Below, piece after piece: positions 1 to 10,094 of a DNA stretch of 64,000 bases (positions within the stretch are counted from its first letter, which is position 1; the number at the start of each line of letters is the position of its first letter). A program made the position numbers and the translations under genes. Source of the stretch: Hyphomicrobiales bacterium (GTDB lineage Bacteria > Pseudomonadota > Alphaproteobacteria > Rhizobiales > Rhizobiaceae); assembly GCA_900469955.1 (NCBI GenBank), contig UBYX01000011.1:1-64000 (forward strand), written 5' to 3'. Under the pieces are notes generated by a model that worked only from the letters and a program-made list of their open reading frames with translations, ran no database searches and was not told where the DNA came from.

Positions 1-18
1 GGGTTTGTCAGCAGTCTG

Positions 19-43
19 ACCCGCCGGATCGGCGGGTTTTTTT
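19..43 (+). terminator. Rho-independent terminator of an upstream gene
   Basis: An 8-bp stem (19-26 with 30-37, loop GAT) is followed by a run of T on the plus strand (37-43). It therefore terminates plus-strand transcription entering from outside the window. Its gene is not visible. It also separates that unit from minE, which converges on it. Confidence 0.8.
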
Positions 44-73
44 ATCTGTGAGCTATGCGAATGACAGGCAGCC

Positions 74-334
74 TCAGGCCGCCTGCAACGCCGCGTCAAG
101 CGGGATTTCCACGTCGATCTCGAGGATCGAAACGTTTTCGTCACGATCCATCTTTACGTGCACCTTGTCGCTGTCGAGCTGTACGTGCTTGGCTATGACG
201 GCCAGGATTTCCTCGCGGAGCACGGAGACGAGGTCGGAACCGCTGGAAGCGCGCTCATGCGCAAGAAGCACCTGCAGGCGCTCGCGCGCCATCGGCGCAG
301 ACCTCTGTTTACGGAAAAGGCTGAAAATGCTCAT
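74..334 (-). CDS. minE: Cell division topological specificity factor MinE
   Basis: MinE (86 aa) makes MinCD oscillate from pole to pole by stimulating the MinD ATPase, so that FtsZ rings form at midcell. The protein has the usual family length. It begins with a short amphipathic stretch (MSIFSLFRK), followed by the MinD-stimulating segment and the C-terminal dimer domain ending in LDAALQAA. Its ATG overlaps the minD stop by 4 bases, which implies translational coupling. It is the last gene of minCDE. Identity is firm from sequence and context. Confidence 0.95.
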   Translation of the reverse strand: MSIFSLFRKQRSAPMARERLQVLLAHERASSGSDLVSVLREEILAVIAKHVQLDSDKVHVKMDRDENVSILEIDVEIPLDAALQAA

Positions 335-1146
335 GCTGCCTTCCTTCCGAAGATTTTGCCGAAGATACCCCGCTTTTCACCGGGAATCGTGATCGGCAGC
401 ACCTCGCCCGCAAGCCGGCGGGCGGCGTCAAAATAGGCCATTGCGGGGGCGCTGCGGGCATCCGCAAGAGTGACCGGGGCGCCAATGTTGGAAGCGCGCA
501 GGACGTCCATGCTTTCCGGAATGATGCCGATCAGCGGAATCGAGAGGATTTCCAGAACATCATCGACTTTCAGCATGTCGCCGCGCTCGGCGCGGTTCGA
601 ATCATAGCGGGTCAGCAGCAAGTGCTTTTCGATACGCTCGCCCTGTTCAGCCTTGACGGTCTTCGCGTCGAGCAGACCGATGATCCGATCCGAATCGCGC
701 ACCGACGAGACTTCCGGATTGGTCACGACCACCGCGATGTCCGCATGACGCATGGCAAGCGTTGCACCGCGCTCGATACCGGCCGGGCTGTCGCAGATGA
801 CCCAGTCGAAAACCCGCTTCAGTTCGGTGATGACCGTTTCGACGCCCGAAGGGGTCAGCGCGTCCTTGTCGCGCGTCTGCGAGGCAGGCAGCAGGAAGAG
901 TGTTTCCAGCCGCTTGTCGCGGATCAGCGCCTGCGACAGCTTTGCCTCGCCCTGGATGACGTTGACGAGGTCATAGACGACCCTACGCTCCGCACCCATG
1001 ACGAGATCGAGATTGCGCAGGCCGACGTCGAAATCGACGATCACGACCCTGTCGCCCTTATGAGCCAGGGCTGCTCCAAGCGCGGCAGAGGAAGTCGTCT
1101 TGCCGACTCCGCCCTTGCCTGACGTCACTACTATGACTTTCCCCAT
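331..1146 (-). CDS. minD: Septum site-determining protein MinD
   Basis: MinD (271 aa) is a membrane-cycling ParA/MinD-family ATPase that recruits MinC and is released by MinE. The deviant Walker A motif [11 protein letters not shown] is at residues 9-19, and the protein ends in an amphipathic tail ([10 protein letters not shown]) of the membrane-targeting type. The frame stays open upstream to 1335, but the family N terminus [13 protein letters not shown] starts at 1146, so that start was chosen. The gap to minC is 31 bases and minE overlaps downstream. Confidence 0.96.
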   Translation of the reverse strand: MGKVIVVTSGKGGVGKTTSSAALGAALAHKGDRVVIVDFDVGLRNLDLVMGAERRVVYDLVNVIQGEAKLSQALIRDKRLETLFLLPASQTRDKDALTPSGVETVITELKRVFDWVICDSPAGIERGATLAMRHADIAVVVTNPEVSSVRDSDRIIGLLDAKTVKAEQGERIEKHLLLTRYDSNRAERGDMLKVDDVLEILSIPLIGIIPESMDVLRASNIGAPVTLADARSAPAMAYFDAARRLAGEVLPITIPGEKRGIFGKIFGRKAA

Positions 1147-1177
1147 GTTTCTCTCCTGTTTCCCAGCCGTTTCCGGC

Positions 1178-1912
1178 TCAGATAAGTGTCTCTGCCATGA
1201 TTGTATCGCCCTCGAGCCAGAGCTGGACGGGTTTCCCGCGCAGGCTCGGAGCCATGTCCTCGGCCATCTTGTAAACCCCGTCGATCGCCAGCAATTCCGC
1301 CTCCATCTTGCGGCAGAAAATCCGCGCCGAGGCATTGCCGATCGATCCAGCCATCGCCCGGCCGCGAAGCGTCCCGTAGATGTGGACGGACCCGCCGGCG
1401 ATAATCTCGGCGCCCGAAGCTACCGAGCCGATGACGGTCACATCGCCCTCCGGAAAGATCACCGACTGGCCCGAGCGCACCGGCTCCCGGATGATGATGG
1501 ACTGCAACGGCTGCCGGCTTTCGATCGCGGCCGGCTTGCTGTCAGCCGAACTGTTCTGCAGTTCGATGACCGGTTCTTTCGCCACCGCTTCATCCGAAAC
1601 CGGCCTGCCGCCTTTCAGTGCAGGAGGCATGCCTTGGCCAAGGATCGAAGGACGCGCGCCTTCGATACCCATAATGCTGACATTGCGCTGGCTGAACTCG
1701 CCGAGCAGTTCTTTCAATTGAGCCCGGTCGATCGGAAGATCGGTCACGTCCAGGACGACGGGACGTCCGAGGAAAAAGCCGGCCGACCGCGCCGCCAGAT
1801 CGTCCAGCCTTGCGAGCCAGTCGTCGAACGGAAGGTCTGGAGAAAGAACGACCGCCAGGAAAGAGCGGCCCTTGATGCGGATAGAGCGAGCGTCTGTTAG
1901 CACTTTGGTCAT
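1178..1912 (-). CDS. minC: Septum site-determining protein MinC
   Basis: MinC (244 aa) inhibits FtsZ polymerisation away from midcell. The N-terminal domain occupies roughly residues 1-100. After a linker near 110-135, the C-terminal beta-helical MinD-binding domain follows; it contains GDVTVIGSVASGAEIIAGG and the IHIYG-type repeats typical of MinC. It is the first gene of the minCDE operon. The 150 bases upstream are A+T richer and should hold its promoter, but I cannot assign clear -35 and -10 boxes. Confidence 0.93.
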   Translation of the reverse strand: MTKVLTDARSIRIKGRSFLAVVLSPDLPFDDWLARLDDLAARSAGFFLGRPVVLDVTDLPIDRAQLKELLGEFSQRNVSIMGIEGARPSILGQGMPPALKGGRPVSDEAVAKEPVIELQNSSADSKPAAIESRQPLQSIIIREPVRSGQSVIFPEGDVTVIGSVASGAEIIAGGSVHIYGTLRGRAMAGSIGNASARIFCRKMEAELLAIDGVYKMAEDMAPSLRGKPVQLWLEGDTIMAETLI

Positions 1913-2004
1913 CTACGTAAACAAATCGTTGACCGTATGTACCGCTAACATGGTTAACAAATAGTTAACACGATGCCCACATGTCTTAATGGGCATGAAG
2001 GAAG

Positions 2005-2028
2005 AACCTCCGGCTATAGCCGGAGGTT
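2005..2028 (-). terminator. Perfect 24-bp palindrome after prpE, probable terminator
   Basis: Positions 2005-2028 form a perfect inverted repeat with its centre in TATA. It lies 38 bases beyond the prpE stop. On the minus strand it is followed by a pyrimidine-rich stretch rather than a clean T run, so it may be a weak terminator. It also lies upstream of minC, about 90 bases from its start, and could protect that promoter from readthrough. Confidence 0.5.
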
Positions 2029-2066
2029 GAACAGCGTTTCGCTTTCGAATCGTTTACCTGAACCCG

Positions 2067-3998
2067 TCAGGCCGGCTGCCTCAGCCCGGTACCCGCACGC
2101 GCATAGCCGTTGTTCATCAGGATGTCGGTAATCACGTCGAGTGTTGACGGATCGTCGATCGTCGCCGGCATCTTCCAGGGCATGTCATCGGCAATCTTCT
2201 GCATCGTGCCGCGCAGGATTTTGCCCGACCGAGTCTTGGGCAGCTTGGGCACCACCATGACGGTCTTGAACGCGGCAACCGGACCGATCTCGTTGCGCAC
2301 CAGATCGGCGACTTCTTTCGAAATGACCGATGTTTCACGGGAAACCTGGTTTTTCAGCACCAGGAAGCCGCAAGGAATCTGTCCCTTGACGGCATCCTTG
2401 ACGCCGATGACAGCACATTCGGCCACATCCGGATGCTTGGCGCAGACTTCTTCCATGGCGCCGGTGGAAAGCCGATGGCCGGCGCAATTGATGATGTCGT
2501 CCGTCCGCGCCATGACGAAGAGGTAGCCGTCTTCGTCGATCATTCCGGCATCTGCCGTTTTGTAGTAACCGGGAAACTCCGCAAGACACGCTTCCCGGAA
2601 TCTCTCATCGGCGTTCCAGAAGCTGACGAGACAGCCCGGAGGCAGCGGAAGTTTGATAACGATGTTGCCGAGCGTGCCGGGGGAAACCGGCCGGCCGTCG
2701 TCGTCCAACACGTCCAGAGCGTATCCCGGCATAGGGCGCGTGGGAGAGCCGTATCTGAGCGGCATCAATCCCAGTCCGACTGGATTGGCGACCACCGGCC
2801 AGCCTGTTTCCGTCTGCCACCAATGATCGATCACCGGGATTTTCAGTTTCTCCTCTGCCCATTTCAGCGTTTCAGAGTCTGCCCGCTCTCCCGCAAGAAA
2901 CAGCGCCCGCATTCCGGTCAGATCGTATTTCGTAACCAACTCGCCGGCCGGATCGTCACGCCGAATGGCCCGGAAGGCGGTGGGCGCCGTAAACAGCACC
3001 TTGACGTCATGGTCGCTCACGACGCGCCAATACGTGCCGGCATCGGGTGTACCAACCGGCTTGCCTTCAAAGATGACGCCCGTATTGCCGGCCAGCAGAG
3101 GCCCATACACGATGTAGGAGTGGCCGACGACCCAGCCGATATCGGAGGCTGCCCAGAAAACCTCGCCGGGCTTCACACCGAAGATGTTTTCCATGCTCCA
3201 ATGAAGTGCCACCATATGCCCGCCATTGTCCCGCACGACGCCCTTCGGCTGACCGGTCGTTCCGGACGTGTACAGTATGTAGAGAGGATCGGTGGCCTTG
3301 ACCGGCACGCATTCCACCTCGATGCCGCGGGCCTTTTCTACCATCTCCGTAAAATCAAGCTCACCACGGTCGGGGCGTAGCGGCGCCAGGAGCTCTTCAC
3401 GCTGCAGGATCAGGCAATGTTGTGGCTTGACCCGGGCAAGTTCGATCGCCTGGTCGAGCAGCGGCTTGTATGCAACCACCCGGCCGGGCTCCAGCCCGCA
3501 GCTCGCGCTGATGACAAGTTTAGCTTCCGAATCATTCAGCCGCGCTGCGAGCTCCTGCGCCGCAAAGCCGCCGAACACGACGGAATGCACGGCACCAAGC
3601 CGGGCACATGCGAGCATGGAAAACACCGCTTCCGGCACCATCGGCATGTAGATGACGACTCGATCGCCCTTGCCGATGCCGAGGTTTCGCAGCACCGCGG
3701 CGATTGCCTTTACCTCGATAAGAACCTCGGAAAAGCTGAAGCTCCTCTGCTTCCCGCTCATGGCACTGTCGTAGATAAAGGCGCGTTGCGCCCCTCGCCC
3801 GGAAATGACATGTCTGTCGAGACAATTGTAGCAGGTATTCGTCTCACCGCCCGAGAACCAGCGTCCATAGACGCCTTGATCCTTGTCGAAGATCTTTTCC
3901 GGTTCCCTGAACCAGTCGATCTTCGTGGCAGCGTTCTTCCAGAAGCCCTCCGGATCCTTCCGCCAGCCTTCGTATACGTCGTGATAGCGGCTTTGCAT
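2067..3998 (-). CDS. prpE: Propionyl-CoA synthetase (acyl-CoA synthetase, PrpE type)
   Basis: The 643-aa protein belongs to the acyl-adenylate-forming family and activates propionate (and likely acetate) to its CoA thioester through an acyl-AMP intermediate. Visible motifs are the AMP-binding loop YTSGTTGQPKG near residue 250, the WWQTETGWP segment, and a C-terminal domain with the acetylatable lysine motif PKTRSGKILRG. The ATG at 3998 has GGGAGG five bases upstream and is preferred over a GTG at 4004 that lies inside that ribosome site. No prpBCD genes are adjacent. Acetyl-CoA synthetase is the main alternative. Confidence 0.85.
   Translation of the reverse strand: MQSRYHDVYEGWRKDPEGFWKNAATKIDWFREPEKIFDKDQGVYGRWFSGGETNTCYNCLDRHVISGRGAQRAFIYDSAMSGKQRSFSFSEVLIEVKAIAAVLRNLGIGKGDRVVIYMPMVPEAVFSMLACARLGAVHSVVFGGFAAQELAARLNDSEAKLVISASCGLEPGRVVAYKPLLDQAIELARVKPQHCLILQREELLAPLRPDRGELDFTEMVEKARGIEVECVPVKATDPLYILYTSGTTGQPKGVVRDNGGHMVALHWSMENIFGVKPGEVFWAASDIGWVVGHSYIVYGPLLAGNTGVIFEGKPVGTPDAGTYWRVVSDHDVKVLFTAPTAFRAIRRDDPAGELVTKYDLTGMRALFLAGERADSETLKWAEEKLKIPVIDHWWQTETGWPVVANPVGLGLMPLRYGSPTRPMPGYALDVLDDDGRPVSPGTLGNIVIKLPLPPGCLVSFWNADERFREACLAEFPGYYKTADAGMIDEDGYLFVMARTDDIINCAGHRLSTGAMEEVCAKHPDVAECAVIGVKDAVKGQIPCGFLVLKNQVSRETSVISKEVADLVRNEIGPVAAFKTVMVVPKLPKTRSGKILRGTMQKIADDMPWKMPATIDDPSTLDVITDILMNNGYARAGTGLRQPA
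2331..2346. other. parS-like site inside prpE
   Basis: TGTTTCACGGGAAACC matches the 16-base parS consensus TGTTTCACGTGAAACA at 14 of 16 positions; one mismatch is in the central CG-T. It lies in the prpE coding sequence, where it encodes VSRET. It is about 15.7 kb from the candidate oriC. Binding by ParB is less sure than for the sites at 11486 and 19704. Confidence 0.45.
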
Positions 3999-4143
3999 CT
4001 GCACCTCCCGTTACATTGCGCTGCCTGATGACAGGCAATCTAGGGTGCGGGAGAGATGCGGGGAAGCCCGACGAAAGCGCTAGGACATGTTACGCGAAGC
4101 CATGTTCCGGTTTTTGCGACGGCAATCGCAAACAGACCCCCTA

Positions 4144-4803
4144 TCAGCGCGCACCGAAGATCGCCGAGCCGACGCGCACACTCGTTGCGCCGAACTCCAC
4201 CGCCGTCTCGAAGTCTCCGGACATACCCATGGAGAGTTTCTCCAGGCCGCATTCCTTCGAAAGCTTGGCAAGCAAGGCGAAATGCGGGCCGGGATTTTCC
4301 TCAGCCGGCGGAATGCACATCAGGCCTTCGACTGAAAGACCAAGCTCGTTGCGGCAGAAGTCCACGAATTCAGCAGTTTTCTTCGGCTCGATTCCCGCTT
4401 TTTGCGGCTCCAGCCCGGTATTGACCTGCACGTAGAGCTTCGGCGCCCTTCCCTGCCTCGTCATCTCCTCGGCAAGCGCGCGCGCAATCTTTTCTCTGTC
4501 CACCGTCTCGATCACATCGAAAAGCGCCACCGCATCCGCCGCCTTGTTGGATTGCAGCGGCCCGATCAGATGCAGCTCGATGCCGGGGGTCTCCGCCTTC
4601 AGTTCCGGCCATTTGCCCTGGCTTTCCTGCACCCGGTTTTCGCCGAACACGCGCTGCCCGGCCGCGATCGCCGGCCTGATGTGATCGGCATCGAAGGTCT
4701 TCGACACCGCGACGAGCGACACCGATCCGCCCGGGCGCTTCGCCTGACGCTCGGCCTTGCCTATCCGCTCCTGAACTTCGTGAAGTCTTTGCTCGACGCC
4801 CAT
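4144..4803 (-). CDS. YggS/PROSC-family pyridoxal phosphate homeostasis protein
   Basis: This 219-aa single-domain alanine-racemase-fold protein binds PLP and buffers it in the cytosol; it is not an enzyme with a known reaction. The PLP-binding lysine lies in VSLVAVSKT near residue 35. FGENRVQE, HLIGPLQSNK, GLMCIPP, and the C-terminal LSMGMSGDFETAVEFGATSVRVGSAIFG phosphate-binding region are all family signatures. The ATG at 4803 is preceded by GGAAGG and is preferred to a GTG two codons earlier. The 140 bases to prpE hold nothing I recognise. Confidence 0.93.
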   Translation of the reverse strand: MGVEQRLHEVQERIGKAERQAKRPGGSVSLVAVSKTFDADHIRPAIAAGQRVFGENRVQESQGKWPELKAETPGIELHLIGPLQSNKAADAVALFDVIETVDREKIARALAEEMTRQGRAPKLYVQVNTGLEPQKAGIEPKKTAEFVDFCRNELGLSVEGLMCIPPAEENPGPHFALLAKLSKECGLEKLSMGMSGDFETAVEFGATSVRVGSAIFGAR

Positions 4804-4978
4804 GATCACCTTCCGTTTTCTTGCGAAGGCAGCGAGTAGCCCTCATATAAGCCTCTGCCAAGAGCTTTCTGCCCGAAACTTTACCCCTTCCCGACCCTGT
4901 AAAACTTGACGCTTGTGGGGTTTCATGGTGAAGGTCTCGCCCGACTCTTTATCCTGATTTTCCCGGAATATCATCGAA

Positions 4979-7609
4979 ATGGCGACTGAACGTTATAATC
5001 CGCGCGATGCCGAACCTCGTTGGCAGCAGAAGTGGAACGAAGCCAAGGTCTTCGAGACCGACAACAGCGATCCGCGCGAGAAATATTACGTCCTTGAGAT
5101 GTTCCCCTATCCGTCAGGCCGCATTCACATGGGCCATGTGCGGAACTACGCCATGGGAGATGTGGTGGCGCGCTACAAGCGCGCCCGCGGTTTCAACGTT
5201 TTGCATCCGATGGGATGGGACGCCTTCGGCATGCCGGCCGAAAACGCCGCTCGCGACAACAAGGTTCACCCGAAGGCCTGGACCTACCAGAACATCGAAG
5301 CCATGAAGAAACAGCTGAAGGCCATGGGCCTTTCGCTGGACTGGTCGCGCGAATTCGCCACCTGTGACGTCGACTATTACCATCGCCAGCAGCACCTGTT
5401 CCTGGATATGATGGAAAAGGGCCTGGTCTATCGCAAGCTCTCGAAGGTCAATTGGGATCCGGTCGATCACACCGTTTTGGCCAACGAGCAGGTCATCGAC
5501 GGCCGCGGCTGGCGCTCCGGCGCCTTGGTCGAACAGCGCGAGCTGGTACAGTGGTTCTTCAAGATCACCGAATTCAGCCAGGACCTGCTCGATTCGCTGG
5601 ACGACCTGGACCAGTGGCCGGAAAAAGTCCGGCTGATGCAGAAGAACTGGATCGGCCGGTCCGAAGGTCTGGCCCTGCGCTGGGAGATCGTCCCGGGTAC
5701 GGGACCTGCCGGTGAGAACGAAGTGGTGGTCTATACGACCCGCCCGGATACGCTGTTCGGCGCCTCCTTCCTGGCGATCGCCGCCGATCACCCGATCGCG
5801 AAAGCCGTTGCGGCGCAGAATCCGGCTATCGAAGCGTTCGCGGAAGAGTGCCGGCGTCACGGAACATCGTTGGCCGCACTCGAAACGGCCGAAAAGAAGG
5901 GCATCGACACCGGCATCCGGGTCAAGCATCCCCTCGACCCCTCATGGGAGCTGCCGGTCTATGTCGCCAACTTCGTGCTGATGGATTACGGCACCGGCGC
6001 CATCTTCGGCTGCCCTTCCGGCGACCAGCGCGACCTGGATTTCGCCCGCAAATTTGGCCTGCCCGTGATTCCGGTCGTCATGCCCAAGGACGGTGATGCT
6101 GCGACCTTCGAGATCGGCGATACGGCCTACGTCGACGACGGCGTCATGATCAATTCCCGCTTCCTGGACGGGAAACCGACTGAGGAAGCTTTCGAGATCA
6201 TTGCCGACAAGCTGTCCGGGACGCTGCTCGGAAATATGCCGCAGGCCGAACGCAAGGTGAATTTCCGCCTGCGCGACTGGGGCATTTCCCGCCAGCGTTA
6301 TTGGGGCTGCCCGATCCCCGTTATCCATTGCGATGACTGCGGCGTCGTGCCCGTACCGAAGGCGGACCTGCCGGTAAAGCTGCCGGATGACGTTACCTTC
6401 GACCTGCCGGGCAACCCCCTCGACCGCCATCTCACCTGGCGTCATGTCGCCTGCCCGCAATGCGGCAAGGATGCCCGCCGCGAGACGGATACGATGGATA
6501 CGTTCGTTGATTCGAGCTGGTATTTCACCCGTTTCACGGCGCCTTGGGAAAAGGATCCGACCGATCCGGCTGTCGCCAATCGCTGGCTGCCGGTCGACCA
6601 GTATATCGGTGGCATCGAGCATGCGATCCTGCATCTGCTCTATTCCCGTTTCTTCACCCGCGCCATGCGCGAGACGGGCCATGTGGACGTCAGGGAGCCC
6701 TTCAAAGGGCTCTTCACGCAGGGCATGGTCGTGCATGAAACCTACCGCCGGGGTTCCGGCCAGAACGGGGAATGGGTGGCTCCTGCGGATATCCGTATCG
6801 AGGAAGTCGAAGGCAAGCGGCGTGCGACACTGCTTTCAACCGGTGAAGAGATTACCATCGGCTCCATCGAAAAGATGTCGAAGTCGAAGAAGAACGTGGT
6901 GGACCCTGACGATATCATCGCGTCCTACGGTGCAGATACGGCCCGCTTTTTCGTGCTCTCGGACTCGCCGCCGGATCGTGACGTCATTTGGTCTGAAGCC
7001 GGCGTCGAAGGTGCCCATCGGTTCACGCAACGCCTGTGGCGCCTGATTTCCGAAGCTTCCGAAAACCTTGCCGATGTCGATCCGGCGCCGGCTAAGGATG
7101 GTGATGCACTGGCAATTTCGCAACTCGCCCATAGAACGCTGAAAGCCGTGCAGGGGGATTACGACAAGCTTTCGTTCAACAAAGCGGTCGCACGCATCTA
7201 CGAACTCGTCAACGCGCTGGCCGCACCGCTGGGTAAGGTTGCGGCGGGCGAGGGTGACGCGGCCTATCGCGCAGCGGTGCGCGACGCTGCGGAGATAGTC
7301 GTGCAGATCGTGGCGCCCATGACGCCGCATCTGGCAGAGGAATGCTGGGCCGCGCTGGGGAACGACGAATTGCTGACCAAAGCCGCTTGGCCCCAATTTG
7401 ATGAAGCGCTGGTCATAGAAAATGACATCACTTTGCCCATCCAGATCAATGGCAGGAAGCGAGCCGAATTGACAATCGGCCGCGACGCGGATCAAAGTGC
7501 CGTCGAAGCTGCGGTCTTGGCGCTGGAAGCGGTAAAGGCGGCTCTCGATGGCCGGGCGCCAAAGAAAATCATCGTTGTCCCACAGAGGATCGTGAACATT
7601 GTCGTCTGA
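4979..7609 (+). CDS. leuS: Leucyl-tRNA synthetase
   Basis: LeuRS (876 aa) is a class I synthetase that charges tRNA-Leu. The HIGH-type motif is HMGH at residues 50-53, and KMSKS lies near residue 640 in [17 protein letters not shown]. Between them lies the CP1 editing domain, with [12 protein letters not shown] and a conserved GCPSGDQRD stretch. The protein ends in the C-terminal tRNA-binding domain. Length is normal for bacterial LeuRS. The lptE start lies inside its last codons, so leuS, lptE and holA are one unit. The promoter should lie in 4810-4978; CTTGAC at 4905-4910 is a possible -35 with no convincing -10. Confidence 0.97.
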   Translation: MATERYNPRDAEPRWQQKWNEAKVFETDNSDPREKYYVLEMFPYPSGRIHMGHVRNYAMGDVVARYKRARGFNVLHPMGWDAFGMPAENAARDNKVHPKAWTYQNIEAMKKQLKAMGLSLDWSREFATCDVDYYHRQQHLFLDMMEKGLVYRKLSKVNWDPVDHTVLANEQVIDGRGWRSGALVEQRELVQWFFKITEFSQDLLDSLDDLDQWPEKVRLMQKNWIGRSEGLALRWEIVPGTGPAGENEVVVYTTRPDTLFGASFLAIAADHPIAKAVAAQNPAIEAFAEECRRHGTSLAALETAEKKGIDTGIRVKHPLDPSWELPVYVANFVLMDYGTGAIFGCPSGDQRDLDFARKFGLPVIPVVMPKDGDAATFEIGDTAYVDDGVMINSRFLDGKPTEEAFEIIADKLSGTLLGNMPQAERKVNFRLRDWGISRQRYWGCPIPVIHCDDCGVVPVPKADLPVKLPDDVTFDLPGNPLDRHLTWRHVACPQCGKDARRETDTMDTFVDSSWYFTRFTAPWEKDPTDPAVANRWLPVDQYIGGIEHAILHLLYSRFFTRAMRETGHVDVREPFKGLFTQGMVVHETYRRGSGQNGEWVAPADIRIEEVEGKRRATLLSTGEEITIGSIEKMSKSKKNVVDPDDIIASYGADTARFFVLSDSPPDRDVIWSEAGVEGAHRFTQRLWRLISEASENLADVDPAPAKDGDALAISQLAHRTLKAVQGDYDKLSFNKAVARIYELVNALAAPLGKVAAGEGDAAYRAAVRDAAEIVVQIVAPMTPHLAEECWAALGNDELLTKAAWPQFDEALVIENDITLPIQINGRKRAELTIGRDADQSAVEAAVLALEAVKAALDGRAPKKIIVVPQRIVNIVV

Positions 7610-8159
7610 CCGCTCCTTCCGTCGCATCGGTCTTGTCTCCAGCCTGGCGGTGCTCGCCATTGTGACGGGCTGCCAGGTCCGTCCCTTGTATTCCGAATCG
7701 GCAGGCACCGGCGAACGGCTTGCCGCGGTTGGCTTCTCCCAGCCGCAGAGCCGCATAGATCAGGTGATCCGCAACCACCTCATCTTCCTCACATCAGGCG
7801 GAGCGGGTGAGTCGGCGCGACCGGCCTATGACGTGAAGCTGACGGCCACAAGCACGGCGTCGAGCATCATCGACGACGAGGATGACGACAACGTCTCCAC
7901 GACCGGCGTGCCGGTACCCGGCCGCGTGCAGGTCGGAGCGACATATACTGTTACACGCATCAGCGACGGGCAGATACTCAAGTCCAGCAAGCGCGAAGTG
8001 GTGTCTCTCATCGATGTCTCAGGGCAGGGTTTTGCCAAGCTAAGGGCGATTCGAGATGCCGAAAACCGGGCAGCACGCGAGCTAGCCGAGTTCATTCGTG
8101 CAGAGATCGCGATCGTGATAGCCCGCGAACCTCAGCCGCAGACGGTATGGCAGAAATAA
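7599..8159 (+). CDS. lptE: LPS-assembly lipoprotein LptE
   Basis: This 186-aa predicted outer-membrane lipoprotein plugs and assists LptD in placing lipopolysaccharide on the cell surface. It has a basic N terminus, a hydrophobic stretch (residues 10-24) and a lipobox ending VTGC with Cys25, then VRPLYSE, which is typical for LptE. The remainder is the beta-rich LptE domain. The start is TTG, overlapping leuS by 11 bases, and its end overlaps holA by 13. The leuS-lptE-holA order is also that of many other bacteria, which supports the call. Confidence 0.85.
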   Translation: MSSDRSFRRIGLVSSLAVLAIVTGCQVRPLYSESAGTGERLAAVGFSQPQSRIDQVIRNHLIFLTSGGAGESARPAYDVKLTATSTASSIIDDEDDDNVSTTGVPVPGRVQVGATYTVTRISDGQILKSSKREVVSLIDVSGQGFAKLRAIRDAENRAARELAEFIRAEIAIVIAREPQPQTVWQK

Positions 8160-9178
8160 AATCTCACGAGTTCGACCGCTTCGTCGAGAAGGGTGCCGAG
8201 CTCTACAAGATCTTCGTTATCTACGGTCCTGATCGCGGTCTGGTCTCCGAACGCGCGGCGATGATTGCTGCCCGAACCGGCGTTCCGAAGGACGACCCTT
8301 TTGCCATGCTGAAGCTGGATGTTTCAGATCTGCAGGGGGATCCGGGCCGGCTCCTGGATGAAGTGAATTCGCTCGGCCTCTTCGGCGGATCGAAGCTCGT
8401 CTGGCTCCGCGGTGCCGCCAATGAGAAACCGCTTCTGGACGCGGTGCAAATCCTCGCCGCCGGCCCGCCGCCAGCGAATATCCTGATTATCGAGGCCGGG
8501 GATCTAAAGAAGGGCAGCGGCCTGCGTAAGATTGCTGAGCCCGCCAGATCCATAGCGGTTGTTCCCTGCTACGCTGACGACGTAAGGGCTTTGAACAGCC
8601 TTATCGACAGCGAACTTGGAAACGAAAACCTCAGGATCAGCACGCCGGCGCGGCAGAAGCTTCTGGACCTGCTAGGCGGAGACCGTGTGGCATCCCGCAA
8701 CGAGGTGCGGAAGCTTGCTCTCTATTGCCGTGGCAGGAGCGTGGTGGAGGAAGAGCATGTAAGCGAAATCATCGGCGATGCGAGCAGTGTTTCTGCCGAC
8801 GAAGCCGTAGACGCGATTCTGGGCGGCGATCTGCCGGGTCTCCATCGCGCCATCCAGAAAGTGCTGTCTTCCAAAACTCCGGTTTTTCTCGTCCTCCAGT
8901 CGTGCCTGAAGCAGTTCCAGTTGCTGGATCTGATGAAGGCCGAGATGGAGGAGAAGAAGCTTCCAGTCGCGCAGGTGATGATGACGCTCGGTCGGCATAT
9001 CCACTTCAAACGCAAACCGATTATGGAAAAGGCGCTCCGCACGTGGAGCGCACCGGCCCTGTCACGCGAAACCGAGCGTTTGCAGGCTGCCGTACTGTTG
9101 TCCCGCCAAAAACAGAATCTGGAGCCCAGTATCGCCTTTCAGACGCTAATGGCGATTACAATCCAATCAAGTCGTTGA
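8147..9178 (+). CDS. holA: DNA polymerase III subunit delta
   Basis: The delta subunit (343 aa) of the clamp loader opens the beta sliding clamp. The N-terminal domain contains the clamp-binding region around LGLFGGSKLVWLRGA, a degenerate AAA+ core follows, and the C-terminal collar domain starts near residue 215 (DAILGGDLPGLHRAIQKV). The start codon lies within the lptE end. The gene converges on parB with only 2 bases between the stop codons and no hairpin, so transcripts of holA and parB probably overlap. Confidence 0.93.
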   Translation: MAEIKSHEFDRFVEKGAELYKIFVIYGPDRGLVSERAAMIAARTGVPKDDPFAMLKLDVSDLQGDPGRLLDEVNSLGLFGGSKLVWLRGAANEKPLLDAVQILAAGPPPANILIIEAGDLKKGSGLRKIAEPARSIAVVPCYADDVRALNSLIDSELGNENLRISTPARQKLLDLLGGDRVASRNEVRKLALYCRGRSVVEEEHVSEIIGDASSVSADEAVDAILGGDLPGLHRAIQKVLSSKTPVFLVLQSCLKQFQLLDLMKAEMEEKKLPVAQVMMTLGRHIHFKRKPIMEKALRTWSAPALSRETERLQAAVLLSRQKQNLEPSIAFQTLMAITIQSSR

Positions 9179-9180
9179 TT

Positions 9181-10065
9181 TTATTGTCTGCGTTCCAACA
9201 AACGGCAGATTTCTTCGAGCTGATCAAGCGTCCGATAACTGATCCGGACATGGCCTCCGCCATTCTTGTGGTTAATTTTGACCTCGAGCCCCAAGGAGTC
9301 CGTCAACGTGCGCTCCAGCGCCAGAGTGTCGGAATCTTTTTGTTCCGGCTTCGAAACGGAAGCGCCCTCGGTCTGGGCTTTGATGTCGTTCTGCGCAAGG
9401 CGCTCCGCATCACGAACAGACATGCCTTTTGACACAATGGTACGAGCAAGCGCCGCAGGGTCAGACGTGGTGATCAAGGCTCGCGCGTGTCCGGCGGACA
9501 GACTACCGGACGCCAGCATGTCCCTGACGGGTTCCGGCAACTTCAACAGCCGAAGGCTGTTTGCCACATGGCTCCGGCTTTTGCCGATGATCTCGCCGAG
9601 GTCGTTTTGGGTATAACCATGTTCTGCGATCAATTGGTCGTAGCCCAGCGCCTCTTCCAACGGATTAAGGTCCGACCGCTGAACATTCTCAACGATCGCA
9701 ATTTCCAGTGCCGTACGATCATCAACGTCGCGAACGATAACAGGAATTTCCATCAATCCGGCGAGCTGTGCGGCTCGCCAGCGGCGTTCGCCGGCTATTA
9801 TTTCGAAACGATCCAGTCCTTGCGGACGAACGACTACCGGTTGCACAATCCCGTGTTGGCGTACCGAACTCGCGAGGTCTTGCAACTCGCTTTCGTCGAA
9901 GTTTCTGCGGGGATTGCGCGGATTGCGCGCAACGTATTCGATCGGCACCATCCGATCCGGATTTACGCTGCGGGAACCACCTTCAACGGGTACCGGCTGA
10001 TCCATTTCACCGATCAGAGCCGCGAGACCGCGGCCTAGGCGCCGCTTCGAGACATCATCATTCAT
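9181..10065 (-). CDS. parB: Chromosome partitioning protein ParB
   Basis: ParB (294 aa) binds parS, spreads as a CTP-dependent clamp and directs origin segregation. The N-terminal CTP-binding domain holds the GERRWRA motif (near residue 92) and ENVQRSDLNPLEEA. A helix-turn-helix region follows (YTQNDLGEIIGKSRSHVANSLRLL, near 150-175) that reads parS, and then a C-terminal dimer domain (residues 230-294). It lies 29 bases downstream of parA. Several parS-like sequences in this window are its likely targets. Confidence 0.96.
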   Translation of the reverse strand: MNDDVSKRRLGRGLAALIGEMDQPVPVEGGSRSVNPDRMVPIEYVARNPRNPRRNFDESELQDLASSVRQHGIVQPVVVRPQGLDRFEIIAGERRWRAAQLAGLMEIPVIVRDVDDRTALEIAIVENVQRSDLNPLEEALGYDQLIAEHGYTQNDLGEIIGKSRSHVANSLRLLKLPEPVRDMLASGSLSAGHARALITTSDPAALARTIVSKGMSVRDAERLAQNDIKAQTEGASVSKPEQKDSDTLALERTLTDSLGLEVKINHKNGGGHVRISYRTLDQLEEICRLLERRQ

Positions 10066-10094
10066 TCGCTTTTACTCACTCTCGGTCGATGAAC

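Noticed and set aside
9061-9076. parS-like CTGTCACGCGAAACC stretch in holA
   Set aside because: The central TCACGTG is broken and too few positions match.
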